Part shown: positions 53,681-64,000 of the stretch, piece by piece
Numbering within the stretch: position 1 is the stretch's first letter
How the letters are laid out: each line of letters begins with the position of its first letter
Assembly (NCBI RefSeq): GCF_000283155.1
Contig: NW_004454225.1
Coordinates: 5,909,232-5,973,231, forward strand
Reading direction: 5' to 3'
DNA: 64,000 nt
DNA from: Ceratotherium simum simum
Lineage: Eukaryota > Chordata > Mammalia > Perissodactyla > Rhinocerotidae
Notes under the pieces: model-generated
Told to the model about the DNA's origin: nothing
Seen by the model: the letters and a program-made list of their open reading frames with translations, nothing else
The model's database searches: none
Translations under genes and position numbers: made by a program

Positions 53681-54082
53681 TGTGCGAGTTTGCTGGGGCC
53701 ATCGTAACAAAGTCCCACAAACTGGGCAGCTGAAACAACAGACATTTATTCTCTCCCAGTTCTGGAGGCCAGAAGTCCAAAGTCGAGGTGTCGGCAGGGC
53801 CGAGCTCTCTCTGAAGGCTCTGGGGTTGGGGGAGGGAATCTTTTCCACGCCTTTCTCTTATCTCCTGGTGTCGCCAGTAACCCCTGGTGTGTCTTGGCTC
53901 CCATCTCGGCCTCCATCTTCACAGGGGCCCTCCCAGTCGTACTGGACGAAGGTCCATCCTGATGACCCATCTTAACCAGACCGTATCCACAAAGACCCAG
54001 TTCCAACTACAGGCACATTCCCAGGGACCAGGGGTTAGGGCTCCAACGTGTGCTTTTGGGGGAAACAATTCAACCCCTAACA
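53681..54082 (-). mobile_element. Solo MaLR-type (MLT1-like) LTR
   Basis: On the + strand: gctggggccatcgtaacaaa, ctgggcagctgaaacaacag, gttctggaggccagaagtcc, then ggggttagggctccaacgtg and caacccctaaca. It is a reversed old MaLR LTR with no attached retroviral genes. Confidence 0.8.
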
Positions 54083-54543
54083 GCCGGTCAGAATGTAACA
54101 CGCTGCGGGAAGGACTGAGCTGTGGCCGCTGGGCTGGCCGGGGCGGGGTGGGGGCAGAGTGGCCGGAGGAGCGAAGCGGGGAGGCGTGGAACAGAACGTT
54201 CTCTCAAGAAGGGCGTCAGGAAGGGCGAAGGAGAGGCGGCAGGCGAAGGGGGTCAGGATGGGCAAGACCCTGGGCCTGGCCTGTGGAGCCTCTTTGGGGT
54301 GACAATGGTTCCTTTACTAAAACGAGGAGCTGGATTTCAAAGGGAGACCTTCACACTGCGGTGGAGGGGACGACAGGCCCGACCCTCACAAAGGACCTTC
54401 TGTGCTCTTTTTGTGCACAGATGGCCCTGGTGCCTCCTCCCTCTCAGAGGTCTGCACCTCCCTGGCCCACCACCCCTGGCTCCCACCAGGTCTCCCTTTC
54501 ACAAAAAGGGGCAGGAAAAGAGAGTGGCCAACGCACTGTTTTT

Positions 54544-54745
54544 ATAATTAATTATTTATTTATTTTTCCCCCAAAGCCCCAGTAGATAGTTGTATGTCAT
54601 AGCTGCACATCCTTCTAGTTGCTGTATGTGGGACGCGGCCTCAGCATGGCCGGAGAAGCGGTGCGTCGGTGCGCGCCCGGGATCTGAACCCGGGCCGCCA
54701 GTAGCGGAGCGCGCACATTCAACCCCTAAGCCACGGGGCCGGCCC
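54544..54745 (-). mobile_element. ERE-like SINE without tail modules
   Basis: Reverse copy with ttatttatttatttttcccc, the middle module, and a head with gggatctgaacccgggcc, ending ggccggccc. The direct repeats are ccaacgcactgttttt (54528..54543) and ccaacgcactattttt (54746..54761), with one mismatch. Confidence 0.94.
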
Positions 54746-55559
54746 CCAACGCACTATTTTTAACAAGTGATAATTTGAAACAAGCAGTTGGGTAATTTAA
54801 AAATATGTTGCGAATGCCAGAAAGCTCCGGGCACAGGTCAGCTTGGGTTGGCACCGTGTTCTTTTTATCATAGGATCCGTGCTGTGCGTCTCTTTAACAC
54901 AGCTCATGCTTTAAAGTGGGGTCTTCTTAGCATCATAAACTTCAAAATGTCTGAGAAAACAAGTGGCGTCCCTGGCGGGCAACTTCCCATCCCAGAAGCC
55001 CCTGGTGACACTTTAATAAAAGAGTAGCGTAGATCCTTTTCACTCAAAGTGTGATACTGCACCAAAAAGCCGAGAGGCATGGGACTTCCCCTGGTGTCTC
55101 GGTAGAAATGCAGAGGCTCAGGCCCCGCCCAACCCTCCTCCTCCAGGACCTGTAGTTTCACAAGATCCCCAGGGGACCTGTGTGCATTAAGGGTTGAGAA
55201 GGGCCCGGGAGGTCTAAACTCAGCACAGCTGGATCCCTTCTGCCCTCTCCTCTCAGACTAGAACCCACCCTCCCAGCGTGCCCCCTTTTCCTCCTCCACA
55301 CCACAGGATCTCTTGAACAGGCAGCTGGAAAGCCAGTGACAGTAAAGCTTTGTTTCCTAACATTTCCTTATATTGCAATGCCACGCCTTCCTCTCTCATA
55401 TTCTTCGTCACTAAATCCCTCACCTGGGCTGAGTGTCTGAGAAGGAGCCATAAATAATTTGCATCAATCAATACAAGCTTTTCTGCATGGCTGCAAATGT
55501 CACAATAATCCCAGGTGGCTGTAGTAATCTCATACAATAATTACCACCAACCAACCGTC

Positions 55560-55700
55560 ATCAATCATTTGCCTTTCATTCATTCATTCTTTCAGGGAAC
55601 ACTGAGCTCTTAGAGTGTGCGAGGCTCTGTGCTGGGGTACAAAGTCAGAGACGAGGCGGCCCGTCTGGTGGGGCAGGCACACAAGCCCACAGGGACAAGG
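55560..55700 (-). repeat. L2/MIR-like fragment
   Basis: The + strand reads cattcattcattctttcagg, ctgtgctggggtacaaagtc and gtggggcaggcacacaagcc, the reversed L2 3' end. Confidence 0.5.
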
Positions 55701-56189
55701 GCCTTGATGGGGTCAGCTGGGCACTTCAGGGCAGCTGGAGGAGGGACCACCCGGCTTCGGCTGGGGGAGGATGGGTGGGCAGGGAGGATCTGCAGCCCCT
55801 TCTCCTGAGAAGCCAATGACTTTCCTGTGCTTGCTTTGCAGTTTAGCTCCGGGCTGGCTCGGCAGGCTTTGCATTCCCACGCGGAGACAGGGGAAGATTA
55901 ATGTGAGCTTCTTCCCCCATCTCCATCCTTCCCCTCTGGGCTGCTGGGCACTGTAACCTCTTACTCTCTTTCCCAAGGGCCAGCCCTCCAGTTAACCCTT
56001 TTCTGCCCCTAGGAGACGGTTGATTCTCGGTTCTTCCTTCTTTTGCTCGGCAGCTCTATTTCTCTCTTTCCTGTTACTTCTCCTCCATAGGAAAGTCTTC
56101 AGGTCTTTTCCCACACCCCAGTGCAGTACTTTTCAAAGTTTATTAAATTACCTTTAGTTTCAGGGCCTGATTAATTTTGGGTCTGAGAC

Positions 56190-56950
56190 ACAGGCTTTAA
56201 AAAAAATTTGTGGCAAAATATACATAAGAGAAAATTTACCATTTCAACCATTTTAAAGTGTGCAGTTCAGTGGCAGTAAGTCCATTTGCATTGTTGTGCA
56301 ACCATCACCACCATCCATCTCCAGAACACTTTCGTCTTGCAAAACCAAAACTCTGTCCCCATTAAACAACAACTTCTCATTCCCTTCCGCCTAGCCCCTG
56401 GCACCCACCATCCCACTTTCTGTCTCTATGAATTTGTCTACGGTAGGGACCTCATGCGAGCGGAATCATACATTGCTTGTCCTCTTGTGTCTGGCTTATT
56501 ACACTCAGCACGATGTCCTCAAGGCTCATCCACGGTGTAGCCTGTGTCAGAATCTCATTATATGTGTATGTATCTATTACGTTTATTTTATTTTTTTGTG
56601 AGGAAGATCAGCCCTGAGCTAACATCCATGCCAATCCTCCTCTTTTTGCTGAGGAAGACCAGCTGTGAGCTAACATCTATTGCCAATCCTCCTCCTTTTA
56701 TTTTTTCCCCCAAAGCCCCAGTAGATAGTTGTATGTCATAGTTGCACATCCTTCTAGTTGCTGGATGTGGGACGCGGCCTCAGCGTGGCCAGAGAAGCGG
56801 TGCATCGGTGCGCGCCTGGGATCCGAACCCAGGCTGCCAGTAGCGGAGTGCGCACACTTAACCGCTAAGCCACGCGGCCGGCCCTTATGTTTTGTTTATC
56901 CATTCGCTTGTTGATGGACATTCCAGTCATTGCTACCTTTAGAGACGGGC
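56190..56950. repeat. L1-like LINE 3' region, interrupted by a SINE
   Basis: It contains gtggcaaaatatacataaga, accattttaaagtgtgcagt, gttgtgcaaccatcaccacc and gagcggaatcatacattgct. After the SINE at 56590..56884 it resumes with ttgtttatccattcgcttg and ttgatggacat. Confidence 0.7.
56590..56884 (-). mobile_element. ERE-like SINE, full length, nested in L1
   Basis: Reverse copy with two tail modules (gaggaagatcagccctgagc and gaggaagaccagctgtgagc), the full middle module and a head with ggatccgaacccaggctg. The flanks show a diverged duplication (ttacgtttatttta on the left, ttatgttttgttta on the right). Confidence 0.9.
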
Positions 56951-58379
56951 TTTTATGACTCATCAAATATTTATTGAATATCTACTGTGTACAAGGTACT
57001 GCTATGTATGATGCTTCTAGGAAAAAAGACTCTCATTTTGCATTTTTCTTTTAGATTACGAGAAAACAGCAGCCTTTAGTTGTAGAAAAGTGTTTTCCGT
57101 TGCAGTCTCCTTGGGGTGACTTTTCAGAGCCTTTGCAGATGGCACTACAGGTCGGCCACCCCGAGGGGAGGGGCTGAGGCTACTGCTGCCTTAGTGCTTC
57201 TGGAGAAAACAATTAAGTTCTGTATCTTAATAGTTCTTTATAATAAATATTTAAATAGTACTGATGACTGGGAGTCTTTTCAAGCCTTGCACTTTACTGA
57301 TTCCCTTGCAAATCTGACATTCGGACAGTCTTAAGATAATTTACCATACCGAGTTGAGCTTCACATTTTAATGCTCTCCTGATTCAGGAGTGTCGCGGGC
57401 TTACAGCTGCTTAGCCCTCCAGTCTCACTAGTGATAACGGCAGTAGGTGAGGTGGGGAACGTATTTTAAGTACGAGCTGTGAACCTGAACACATGAAAAT
57501 TGCCTCACTTCTAGGTGAGGCTGCGTTTTTAACTGATGATCATGCTCTGCCTGCCTGAGTATTCACTTTCTCAATCGAAATGTATTTTGATTAGTCCTAA
57601 ATCAGTTCTGTTTGCTCTAGGTGAACACCAATTTGTTGTTTTTTGTATTGACAGATAGACAGAGTTCAAATCAGCCGTTTCCCCTTGACAAAGTGTTTGA
57701 AGATTAAAAGTTGGGCTTCCATAAAATTTATATATATGTGAAATGTGCGTATGTTGCATGTCCACGCACATATATGTAAAATGTGCACACAGATGTACAT
57801 GGGTTTTTTCATAGCTAATTTAATTCCGTTGCCATTAGAACGGGAGCTCCACTGGGCAGGTCTCTGTTTTGTTCACGGGGTGTCCCGAGGCCTGGAATCA
57901 CCCCTAACACATAAACGGACCCTCAGTGTCTGTGGAATGAGTGAAGACACAGGTACGTCAAGTAGAAAGTGCTGAACGCCGCGCCGTGGGTGGCGTCACA
58001 GCCCAGTGCCAGCTGCGCCTGCTCGGTGATGTCCCGCGGAGCAGCTGGACTCTGCCACGATGTGCGTCATCACAGACCCAGTCAGCTGGTTCTCATTTTC
58101 CAGAAAGACCAGCCGTGCTGCAGTGTACTCCCACCTCTGTACAACAGTGCAGACAGTTCTATAGACTCAACTCTAGAAGTGGAGTCGCCACTGACCCGCT
58201 TTGGGAGGGGCTGTGTTTACAACGCATTCGAACGCAAGCAAAGATTTCGTGTCCGCCCTCGGAGTTCAAAACAACAGCATCTGAATCACTCTCGTCTTTT
58301 AAACATTGATTTTTAGTGGTACCATCATCGCTACCGCTGTTAGAGCTCTCAGGCAAAAATGGGCAGGGAGCGAAATTCA

Positions 58380-58680
58380 GTCTGGGCACAGTCTGCTCCC
58401 GAATCCGGCCCGGTGCCTGTTTTCGTAGGCCTGTAAGCTAAGAATGGGTTTACGTTTTAAATGTTTTGAAAAAATTATCAAAAGAAGATTTCATGACACG
58501 TGAAAATGATGTGAAATCCAAATTTCTGTGTGTGTAAATAGAGTTTCACTGAACGCGGCCACACTCATCTGCGTGTGTATCGTCTATGGCTGCTTTCGAG
58601 CCACAGCAACAAAGCTGAGTGTGGGGCTGTATGGCCCACAAAGGTGAAAATATTTACTCTCTGGCCCCCTTACAGACCCC
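58380..58680. repeat. Old interspersed repeat, probably hAT-like
   Basis: It contains agagtttcactgaacgcggc, cacactcatctgcgtgtgt, cgtctatggctgctttcgag and ggcccacaaaggtgaaaata. This is a familiar mammalian DNA-transposon wording; the family name is not certain. Confidence 0.45.
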
Positions 58681-59129
58681 TTCCCTGGACCACTGTCTTT
58701 CTGGGCCCCAGCCATGTTCTCATGATATGCGGTGGTGGCCCAGTCTCCAGTCCATCCAGCAGCCTGGAGCAAGCTCACTGCCCCCGAACACCCCCACCCT
58801 TCATCCTTCTCTCCTCCACCTGAAGCACAGCTTCACTCCCTCGCTGCTCCCAAGTTAGGCGGGAGGAGGAAAGCAAAGCCTTTTATTTTGCAGGCAGGTG
58901 ATACATACATGGCAAATGAATGGTGAAATTCAGACTAAAGTGTGAATGTCTAATAGGCCTGGCTTTTGTTCTCCACCTATATAAGAAGTACTGGTATTTT
59001 TCAAGGAACTTGCTCTGTAAAAGCTGGGGGAAGTCTTCTGAAGGGAGCATAATCTTTTAGGGGGCCTTACCAATTCTCCCCCTGAAAGACTAGGAATCAA
59101 TAACTTGGTGCCAACTTCATTCATTCCTC

Positions 59130-59930
59130 ATGTACAAAATATGTACAGGAACAGCGTGCATATGTAGTTTAATTTGCCTACTATGCAAAAAGAAAACTCA
59201 GAGGAGTTGCTAATAAATGAAAATCCAACTTCCCTTGTCTCAAAGTTTGCTGAGGTTTCCAAAATCCTTTGAGTAAAAGGCCGTGGATGGCTGTATCAGT
59301 GATTCACGGTTTGCTCACACGTGGCACGGGAAACGTGTTACCACCACAGTTTTAAAATTCCGGGCAAGTCGGTCATCTTTTCTTGCTCTCAGCGTTTATA
59401 GCGAAAAGCACAGGTGACTCTCTTGCCAGATCACTAAATTAGCAAACTGATTACATAACACCTTTCAAAAGCCGACTTCAGCTATCGTGACTGCAGCACG
59501 CTGGCAAGTGCCACCCCGGAGCACAGTACGATTGCATCAGAAGTGTAACCTGGGGGAAATGAGGCATTTTCCCCATCACCGAATCAATTAAGTATTTCCA
59601 TCCCTCCTCTGCGCACTTCTGACTCTCCTAAAATTGCTGGGAGGTTTGAAAATGAGCAACACGTGAAAACCTCTCCCAGGCTCAGTCCTCCCTCGAATGA
59701 GCTCCCTCTCCTCTCCCGAAGAGTGAAAGGCTGTTTTTAGTTTTTTGAAAGATATCACTTCTTTTTAGTCATATGAAAGGGAAATGAAGGACGGCAGGCA
59801 GCCTTTGAAACTCTCTTGAAGCGCTTACAGAGCTGCCGCATCCTCATCAGAGACACACCAATAAGAAATGAAACCCAGACACAGGTCAGGTGAAGAACTC
59901 TAATTATCCTGTCGTTAATTTACTTGCTTT
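59130..59930. other. AT-rich unique segment
   Basis: No recognised repeat or coding sequence. Low CpG. It is a possible conserved non-coding candidate, but nothing here proves function. Confidence 0.2.
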
Positions 59931-59939
59931 TCCCCGAGA

Positions 59940-60350
59940 CTTTAGGGAGGCATAATTTACATGCAGTGAAATGCACAGATCTTCAGTGTACGGCGTGATG
60001 ACTGTTTACTCAGCTACACACCCGTGTGCCGACCACCTGGACTGAGACATGTGCGTCTCCCAGAGCTTCCTGGGGCCATATGCAGGCAAGACCCTCTCCC
60101 CTCGAGGGCAAACACTCTCAACATAGAAAAGAGGCCGCCTGTTCTCCAACTTCAAATAAGTGGATTCTCCAAGTGTGTACTCTTGTGTCTGGCTTCTTTC
60201 GCTCAATGTAATGTTTTTGAGATATGTCTGTGCTGCTATTCTTTTTGATGGCTCAGTAATATTCCATTGCATGAATATACCAATTGATGTATCCATTCTC
60301 CTGTCTCATTACTTTTAAGGCTGTTTGATTTGCCTCAGCTGAAGTGTTAG
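59940..60350. repeat. L1-like LINE 3' region
   Basis: It contains gaggcataatttacatgcag, cttgtgtctggcttctttcg, ggctcagtaatattccattg and catgaatataccaattgatg, standard old L1 3' wording. Confidence 0.65.
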
Positions 60351-60434
60351 ACAAATTATTTTTGTCTATTTGCACTGCCCAGTGCCTGTCCATTTATGGA
60401 GAAGATGGCAAGAATGGCAAGAATACGTGTAACT

Positions 60435-60692
60435 GGGGCCAGCCCAGTGGCACAAGCAGTTAAGTGCTCGAGCATCACTATGGCGGCCAGGGCTTTGTGA
60501 GTTCGGATCCCGGGCACACACCAACGCACCACTTGTCGAGCCATGCTGTGGCGGCGTCCCATATAGAGGAAGGTGGGCATGGATGTCAGCTCAGGGCCAA
60601 TCTTCCTCAGCAAAAAAAAAAAAACAAGAAAAAAGGAGGAGGATTGGCATCAGATGTTAGCTCAGGGCTGGTCTTCCTCACCAAAAAAAAAA
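60435..60692 (+). mobile_element. ERE-like SINE, short middle, two tail modules
   Basis: The head is ggggccagcccagtggcaca with B box gagttcggatcccgggc. A short middle (gcggcgtcccatatagagga) is followed by two tail modules separated by an A-rich linker. The flanks (aagaatacgtg on the left, aaggaatacacgg on the right) suggest a diverged duplication. Confidence 0.88.
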
Positions 60693-62269
60693 GGAATACA
60701 CGGAGCTGAGGTTGACAGAGACCACACAGCGTGGGGCCAGCACAGGGCCTGGAACACGGCACGTGCTCCTGGAATGTTTGCTCCTTGTTCTTAATTAGGC
60801 TTATAAGAAACTGGCCTCCTTGGAAGCCATGGTTCAAAAGCAAATCAAATGGTTTTCTTTAATAGGGCAGCTGCGTGTAATCTGATTTTCATAATTATTC
60901 TTCGAGTGTAAAATGCACGCAGAGCGATGGTGCGGGGCTACGCATGTGCAGCATGCTAAGTGGAAGACTGAGTGGATGCCGGCAGGAGCTAAGACCATAT
61001 TTCTGCTTCTTGTTAAAGTCTCTTCTTTATTAAAAACCAACTTTCCAACTTTCAAGTGAATATTTATGTTTGCTGCTCTGTAAAGCAATTTGGAAAGTCG
61101 TTTGGCTAGACTACTCCAGAGAGAATGCGACGTAAATTCCCCAGGAGCCAGGCCAGGAAGGAGGAAAGTTTTTGGGCTCTAGATTATTGTCCCCCCTTCC
61201 TCTAACCCTGAAAAACATACAGATTAATCCACAGCCATCAAGTCAATTCTTGATTGTCATCTGTGGCACACACGAGACCAAAAAACCATTACAAGTAACA
61301 CAATCATTTAAAAAAATCTTCCAAGCTGCATTTTGCAAGAAATTGTCCTGATTTGAGCTTTTAGTCTGAGACTGCAAAGGCCGTCTCTCACCCCAGGGAA
61401 GGGAACAATCATAAGCTTTACCGAGAAGACGCTGCTTTGCGTGGATTTTTTAGTAAACAGCACCACTCTTGCATTTAAGATATGATTATGTTTTTGCACA
61501 AACGATGTCTACAAAATCCCAGGAACCTTTCTATCACGTAAGGCCTAAGGCGGTTCCTTTAACAACCAAGAATCACCTGGTTGCAGCGGGTTGTCCTGCT
61601 GGAAATAGGTGGGCCGTTGTCCGGGCTTGGGTATCTTCTAGAGAAATTCTTCCATGGTCTCATGAGATTTTTTAAAGTAGGATTCCACCTGTCTCTGCAG
61701 TATTCAAATTAGCAGTTACTAAATGAAAAGTGTAAACTCTGTGCCTCCACTGGGAAGCTGGGCCCACTGATGAAATATTCAAACAATTAACGATTTACTG
61801 GCACTCACCGCCTGCACAGGACTGCACCCTCAGATTCCCGGTTCCCGTGGCCCAGGAGCACGGCTCTGCTCCCTTTTCTTTCCAGGCCTGCTTTCCCACT
61901 CACTCTCTCCTGGTCACAGGCTGTTTGCCTGGGGTCTGTGGGTATGCCACAGGCAGCGGGAGGGCGGGGGTGTCTGTGGGCCTCCCAAGACAGTACGCGA
62001 CATCTCGTGTGCGGGTTTCTCTAGAGTGAACCGTCTGTACCGTGCATCAGATTCTCAAAGGGGCCAGAGACCCCTGCCCTTGACGACAGCATCCCTCCAG
62101 CATTCCGAGAGCACTGTCTAGCCCTGACTATGCCATGATTCCACTGGGATCTCAATAACCAAATTCACCACCTTTCTGCATTTTCCCCAGCTTGGCTAGT
62201 GACACCCCAAATCGGGCCATGCGAAGCCTCAGAGACCTCTGACTACTCGCTGTCCCTAAGCCCAGCATC

Positions 62270-63530
62270 TGATTATCCTCCACATGTTGTGGTGTGCAGC
62301 CCTGACAGTTCATTCTGATCTCTCCCTTCCCTCTGCCACTGCCTTTGTACTTGCCTCGGCAGCTCTGGCCTGGCCCGGCTCAGGAGATTCCGAACGGCCT
62401 CTGGCTCTGGACTTTGCTTCAGTCCACCCTCTGCGTCAATCCGACTTGTTCGACCTCTGCTCAAACCCTTTCAGTGGCCCAAGGTTCCTTGCACAGGATT
62501 AGTGAGCTCATTCTCTTCACCCCAAACACTCAGTCCACACCAGGCACCCCGCCCTTCCCGTCTCGTCACCGTCACATCGCCCAGGCCCGAGAGTCTGTAC
62601 TCAGTATCCTCTCTCCATCCCTGTCTCTTCTGTCTGCTGAGTCCCCTCTCCCTTTACTGAATGAAGGCCAAGGCTATTTCATCCTCGTCCCAGGTCAGCT
62701 GTCCCTTCTCTGACAAGCCACCTACCCCCCAGCCCTCTTCCTCTCCCCCTCCTCTTCCTCCTGCTCCCCTCCCACCTCGCTGGGTTCCTAACTGCGTGAC
62801 CCCTGCATCCTGTGTCACTGCAGGTCATGCACGTTCTCCTGGATTACAACCTCTGGAGGGCGAGGCTCTGCCCCTGTGGTCTGTGCACCCCCAGTGGGAG
62901 GACAGGGCCTGGCACCCACTCGGCCAACATAAACGTTGGCTGGATGGCAGTGAAGGAGCTGTGGTGCGCTGCCAGGCACTGAACCAGCACAGAGGGAGGT
63001 GGAAACACAACCTCATCCCACAGCGCAGACCTAGACTGGGCGGGCTCCTCCCCAGCCGGGCCTCCTCTGATAGCCCCTATCTGTGGGTGCGTGACCCCTC
63101 CCAGCATCTTGGGCCCAGCAGGAAACAGCCTTAACTCCTTCCACTCCTTCACGTCCGGGCTCCTTCCACCTATCATCTCTTGGGATCTGTTCACTTGCCT
63201 CCTAAGTCACCATGGGCCTAGGAACTGGTGTCCCTGCCTCTGGCCCTACTCCCTCTCCCCCCCGCTGTCACACATCAGCCAGAGTCAACTTTGTAGACCC
63301 AAATCCCGTCACCCCACCTCGACCTTAAAATCCTTCCTCAGCCTCGAGTACTTCCGAGGCCTGCCCCGCCCTCTTCTCCCCTGTCCCCTTCCCGGAGCCC
63401 ACACTGTCCCCTCTGGTCCTGCTCTTCCCTGGCCTGAACACCTGCCCCTAATTCCGGCGCCTGCGCTCTCCTCTGTGGCTGCACACGCCCTTTTCAGGAA
63501 ACATCCCGTCTCCCCCAGCACAGAGTAAGG
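62270..63530 (+). repeat. L2-like LINE pieces, C-rich
   Basis: Scattered L2-like wording: cgacctctgctcaaaccctt, tcagtggcccaaggttcctt, then ctccttcacgtccgggctcc and ttccgaggcctgccccgcc. It is interrupted by a C/T-rich tract near 62720..62780. The assignment is weak. Confidence 0.35.
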
Positions 63531-63699
63531 TGTTCCCTGAGGGTATCTATCCCCTAGCATCGCCTGCCATCCTCGAAGCTTCTTAAGGGCGGGCACAGTT
63601 CATAAGGGTCCCTCAGCCCCAGGCCTGGTTCTGGGAAGAAGCTCAACGAGTGAAATGACTTATGTGTGCGGTCACTTGATGCACATCGGCTGCGCAAAC

Positions 63700-64000
63700 A
63701 TGGAGCATGGGAGCGCTGCCGCGCTCCCCGCTGGAGCCCGGGGCCCATCACCAGAGCCGGCCGAGCCGAGGGCTCAGACGTGTAGAACAAAAGGACGCAG
63801 AGTGAGCCCAGGGATCTGCCCCAGCGGCGGCACTTATGAGCCGAACCATCTCTTCACTTCTCGGAGAGCGAGCGTGACGCGCAGCGTGGGAACCGCCGAT
63901 GGTGCGCGGGCGGCCCGCGGGCTGGAAGTGGTGACCGCAGAGCCCGGGACGGTGCCGACCTCGGGCGGCGGGCGCTCCAGGGTCGGGGGCGGGCGCGGGG
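63700..64000. promoter_or_regulatory. Edge of a CpG island, candidate PARVB proximal promoter
   Basis: CpG density rises sharply toward the window end (gcgagcgtgacgcgcagcg, gcgcgggcggcccgcgggc, gggcggcgggcgctccaggg). GC-box-like cggggcgggcg-type runs are present. From mammalian gene order it could be the promoter of the short PARVB isoform. No PARVB coding start is visible, and the island continues beyond the window. Confidence 0.55.

Larger units (their letters stand above)
44562..63699. other. Long non-coding stretch, likely PARVB first intron or upstream region
   Basis: No PARVB body exon was recognised. It contains a hAT transposon, several SINEs, L1 and L2 pieces, an inverted-repeat element with a TCTA microsatellite and assembly gap, a GGTGGATG minisatellite, one MaLR LTR, and AT-rich unique segments at about 47850..48420 and 59130..59930. 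Confidence 0.55.

Noticed and set aside
63880..63935. ATG at 63899 as PARVB start
   Set aside because: It reads MVRGRPAGWKW and stops, and has no similarity to the known PARVB N-termini I recall.
1..64000. CRISPR array, operon, phage or other prokaryotic system
   Set aside because: Spliced vertebrate genes, SINEs and LINEs dominate. Direct repeats seen are microsatellites or target-site duplications, with no repeat-spacer pattern.

Overview
The window looks like mammalian nuclear DNA. It has a large intron-rich gene, CpG-rich promoters, and many SINE, LINE, LTR and DNA-transposon fossils. Twelve copies of a tRNA-derived SINE (head like ggccggccc..gtggcttag, then an internal GGTTCGAATCC-type B box, then modules reading agctcaggg..cttcctca) resemble the equine repetitive element (ERE) family. 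This points to a perissodactyl (horse, rhinoceros or tapir); the species call is inference. A 210-base run of N (49595..49804) shows this is an assembled scaffold.

Layout. Positions 357..461 and 1870..1990 are the last two coding exons of PNPLA3 (patatin-like phospholipase, lipid droplet), on the + strand, followed by its 3' UTR. A repeat-bearing intergenic stretch leads to a CpG-rich promoter (about 7500..8080) and to SAMM50, the Omp85-family core of the mitochondrial sorting and assembly machinery. I could place all 15 coding exons of SAMM50 from 7854 to 41832. They join without a break into 469 codons, and every junction keeps phase. Intron 3 uses a GC-AG splice pair; all the others are GT-AG. 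A polyadenylation signal lies at 41970..41975.

Downstream of SAMM50, the gene expected from mammalian synteny is PARVB (beta-parvin). A short candidate for its distal first exon lies near 44528..44561. The CpG-rich sequence at the very right end (from about 63700) is a candidate for its proximal promoter. No PARVB body exon is present.

The rest is introns and intergenic DNA: 12 ERE-like SINEs (most with clear target-site duplications), a complete-looking hAT-type DNA transposon with a SINE nested in it, an L1 inserted into an older L1-like repeat with a 54-bp imperfect duplication, three solo MaLR-type LTRs, many L2 and MIR fragments, and several microsatellites or minisatellites. PNPLA3 and SAMM50 are neighbours in other mammals and both have been tied to fatty-liver risk in people. 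Nothing in the sequence shows that they share a transcript. I found no convincing novel coding system; the interesting points are gene-structure oddities and repeat architecture.
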